Below, in pieces: positions 5,203 to 6,837 of a stretch of 6,837 bases of DNA. The translations under genes were made by a program, and so were the position numbers. The notes under the pieces were generated by a model, which saw only the letters and a list, made by a program, of their open reading frames with translations, made no database searches and had not been told where the DNA came from. The stretch lies in NCBI GenBank assembly GCA_003694905.1, contig RFJM01000566.1, positions 1-6,837 of the forward strand. Direction: 5' to 3'. Positions within the stretch are counted from its first letter, which is position 1. Each line of letters opens with the position of its first letter. This DNA comes from Caldilineae bacterium (GTDB taxonomy: Bacteria > Chloroflexota > Anaerolineae > J102).

Positions 5203-6837
5203 ATGACACACCCGTTCTTGAACCGCCTCGAGGCCGGGCCCTTGCTGCTCGACGGTGCTATGGGCACCGAGATTTATGCCCGAGGTCTCAATTTTGAGCA
5301 GAGCCTGGAGGAGACCAATCTCACACAGCCCCAGGTCGTCAAGGCGATCCACAGGGACTATCTGGCCGCGGGGGCAGACGTCATCGAGACCAATACCTTT
5401 GGCGCCAACCGCATCCGCCAGGAGGATTTTGGGCTGGGCGAGAAAGCGCCGGCTATGGCCCGGGCAGGGGTACGGCTGGCGCGCGAGGCCCGCGAGGAGG
5501 CAGGCCGGCCCCAGGTATGGGTGGCTGCTTCGATCGGACCCCTGGGCAAGTACATCATGCCCTACGGCAGCGTGGGTGAGAAGACCGCCGAGGAGGTGTA
5601 CGGCGAAACGATTCAGGCCCTGGTAGAGGCCGGGGCCGACCTGCTGGTTTTCGAGACCTTCAGCGACCTGGCGGAGCTTCTCCTGGCCGTGCGTGTGGCG
5701 CGCTCCCTGTGCGATGTTCCCATCGTTGCGCACATGACCTTCGATGAGGACGGACGTACCGCGCTGGGCCACACACCGGAAGGCGTGGCGCGTATGCTGG
5801 CTCAGGCCGGGGTCGATGCCGCGGGCGCCAACTGTTCCGTAGGACCGGCCGGAGTACTGGAAGTGATCCGGCGCATGCATCGGGCCGAGCCCCACCTGCC
5901 TCTATCGGCCATGCCCAATGCCGGCTTCCCCACTCGGGTGGGGGGACGGCTGCTCTATCCCTCGACACCCGATTACTTCGCGTCCTATGTAGAACAATTC
6001 CGGGCTGCAGGTGCAAGCCTGTTGGGCGGTTGTTGTGGCACGACGGCGGCCCATATTCGGGCCATGCGCGCCGCTCTGGACGGCGGCCCGAAGGCCGTCA
6101 CCCCGGTCATCCCGGCCGTACCCGAGCACTATCCCCTGCCCGCGCGGCCGCAGGAGCTGGCGCCCACAGTGTTGGAACGGGCGTTGCAAGAGCGATTCGT
6201 GGTGACGGTGGAGCTGAGTCCCCCGCGCGGATACGATCCCGAACCGATGCTCGAGAACGTTCGCGCCTTGCAACAGGCGGGTGTCACCGCCATCAATGTG
6301 GCCGACAGCCCGCGTGCGCGCATGCGTATGAGCCCGTGGGCCGCAGCCCATCTCCTGCAGACTCGGCTGGGTATCGAAACCATCCTGCATTTCCCCACGC
6401 GCGGCCGCAATCTGCTGCGCGTGCAAGGCGACCTGCTGGCGGCCCACTCACTCAACATCCGCAATCTCTTCGTCGTCATGGGTGATCCCACCCGCATCGG
6501 CGACTTTCCCGATGCACACGACCATTTCGATATCCCGCCTTCCGGGCTGGTGCGACTGATCAAGCAGCAGCTCAATCGGGGAGTCGATCAGGCCGGGCAC
6601 TCCATCGGCGCGCCCACCCGTTTCTTTGTCGGTGCGGCCGTTAATCTGGGGGCAGAAAATCTGGAACGAGAAATGAAGGTGCTGCGGCGCAAGCTCGACG
6701 GCGGCGCCGACTTCCTCCTCTCCCAGCCCATCTTCGATCCCAAGGTGGTCGAGCGCTTCTACGCGGCTTGGGGTGGTCCCTTGCCCGTGCCGCTGATCGC
6801 CGGTCTGCTGCCGCTGGCCAGCAGCCGCCACGCCGAA
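5203..6837 (+). CDS. Bifunctional homocysteine S-methyltransferase / 5,10-methylenetetrahydrofolate reductase (YitJ-like), 3' end outside window
   Basis: 545 codons are visible and the frame is open at the window edge. Relative to the roughly 610-residue Bacillus YitJ, perhaps 65 residues are missing. Residues about 1-295 form a homocysteine methyltransferase barrel: D-G-A-M-G-T at 17-22, E-T-N-T-F-G-A at 62-68, and the zinc-binding cysteines Cys211 (A-N-C-S) and Cys277/Cys278 (G-G-C-C-G-T). Residues about 320-545 form a MetF-like flavin reductase barrel. It shows Glu337 in V-E-L-S-P-P-R, equivalent to the catalytic Glu of MetF. It also has N-V-A-D-S-P at 365-370, G-D-P at 427-429, and S-Q-P-I-F-D at 507-512. 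The fused protein would reduce methylene-THF to methyl-THF and methylate homocysteine to methionine. There is no cobalamin-binding module between the domains, so the methyl route from folate to homocysteine is not obvious from this gene. It appears to be transcribed separately from the upstream genes. Confidence 0.93.
   Translation, partial: MTHPFLNRLEAGPLLLDGAMGTEIYARGLNFEQSLEETNLTQPQVVKAIHRDYLAAGADVIETNTFGANRIRQEDFGLGEKAPAMARAGVRLAREAREEAGRPQVWVAASIGPLGKYIMPYGSVGEKTAEEVYGETIQALVEAGADLLVFETFSDLAELLLAVRVARSLCDVPIVAHMTFDEDGRTALGHTPEGVARMLAQAGVDAAGANCSVGPAGVLEVIRRMHRAEPHLPLSAMPNAGFPTRVGGRLLYPSTPDYFASYVEQFRAAGASLLGGCCGTTAAHIRAMRAALDGGPKAVTPVIPAVPEHYPLPARPQELAPTVLERALQERFVVTVELSPPRGYDPEPMLENVRALQQAGVTAINVADSPRARMRMSPWAAAHLLQTRLGIETILHFPTRGRNLLRVQGDLLAAHSLNIRNLFVVMGDPTRIGDFPDAHDHFDIPPSGLVRLIKQQLNRGVDQAGHSIGAPTRFFVGAAVNLGAENLEREMKVLRRKLDGGADFLLSQPIFDPKVVERFYAAWGGPLPVPLIAGLLPLASSRHAE

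Noticed and set aside
4788..5297. Open frames in the gap (169 and 152 codons, opposite strands) as possible genes.
   Set aside because: They run into the methyltransferase gene out of frame, are rich in Arg and Pro, lack conserved motifs, and have no suitable ribosome-binding sites.

Overview
The window is a G+C-rich bacterial segment with every recognisable gene on the + strand. It holds the tail of a sugar-type ABC transporter substrate-binding protein, a very large surface lipoprotein of the heparinase II/III-like (polysaccharide lyase) kind, an aldo/keto reductase, and the first 545 codons of a fused homocysteine S-methyltransferase/methylenetetrahydrofolate reductase. The lipobox and the solute-binding protein indicate a bacterium. 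G+C-rich codon use, Shine-Dalgarno sites, a family 1 solute-binding protein beside a large carbohydrate-active lipoprotein, and a YitJ-type fused methyltransferase together would fit a heterotrophic Chloroflexota (Anaerolineae/Caldilineae-like) organism. That placement is inference only, because no marker gene is present.

Layout. Positions 1-432 are the 3' end of the substrate-binding protein. Positions 433-549 are a short spacer holding a long imperfect inverted repeat. Positions 550-3690 encode the 1046-residue lipoprotein lyase candidate, and 3745-4716 encode the aldo/keto reductase, 54 bp downstream and in the same reading phase. Positions 4717-5202 are a 486-bp non-coding gap rich in short hairpins, including two competing pairings, and it ends in a plausible sigma70-type promoter overlapped by a 10-bp-period direct repeat. 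Positions 5203-6837 are the 5' part of the methionine/folate gene, which runs off the window.

How the genes may fit together. The first three genes look like part of a carbohydrate-use locus. The lipoprotein would depolymerise an anionic (uronate-containing) polysaccharide at the cell surface, the ABC system would import the oligosaccharides, and the reductase would act on a carbonyl-bearing sugar inside the cell. The substrate cannot be read from the sequence. The fourth gene belongs to one-carbon/methionine metabolism and appears to be a separate transcription unit.

No mobile element, CRISPR array, rRNA or convincing tRNA was seen. No clearly new multi-gene system is evident. The least explained parts are the substrate and architecture of the lyase and the structured gap at 4717-5202.
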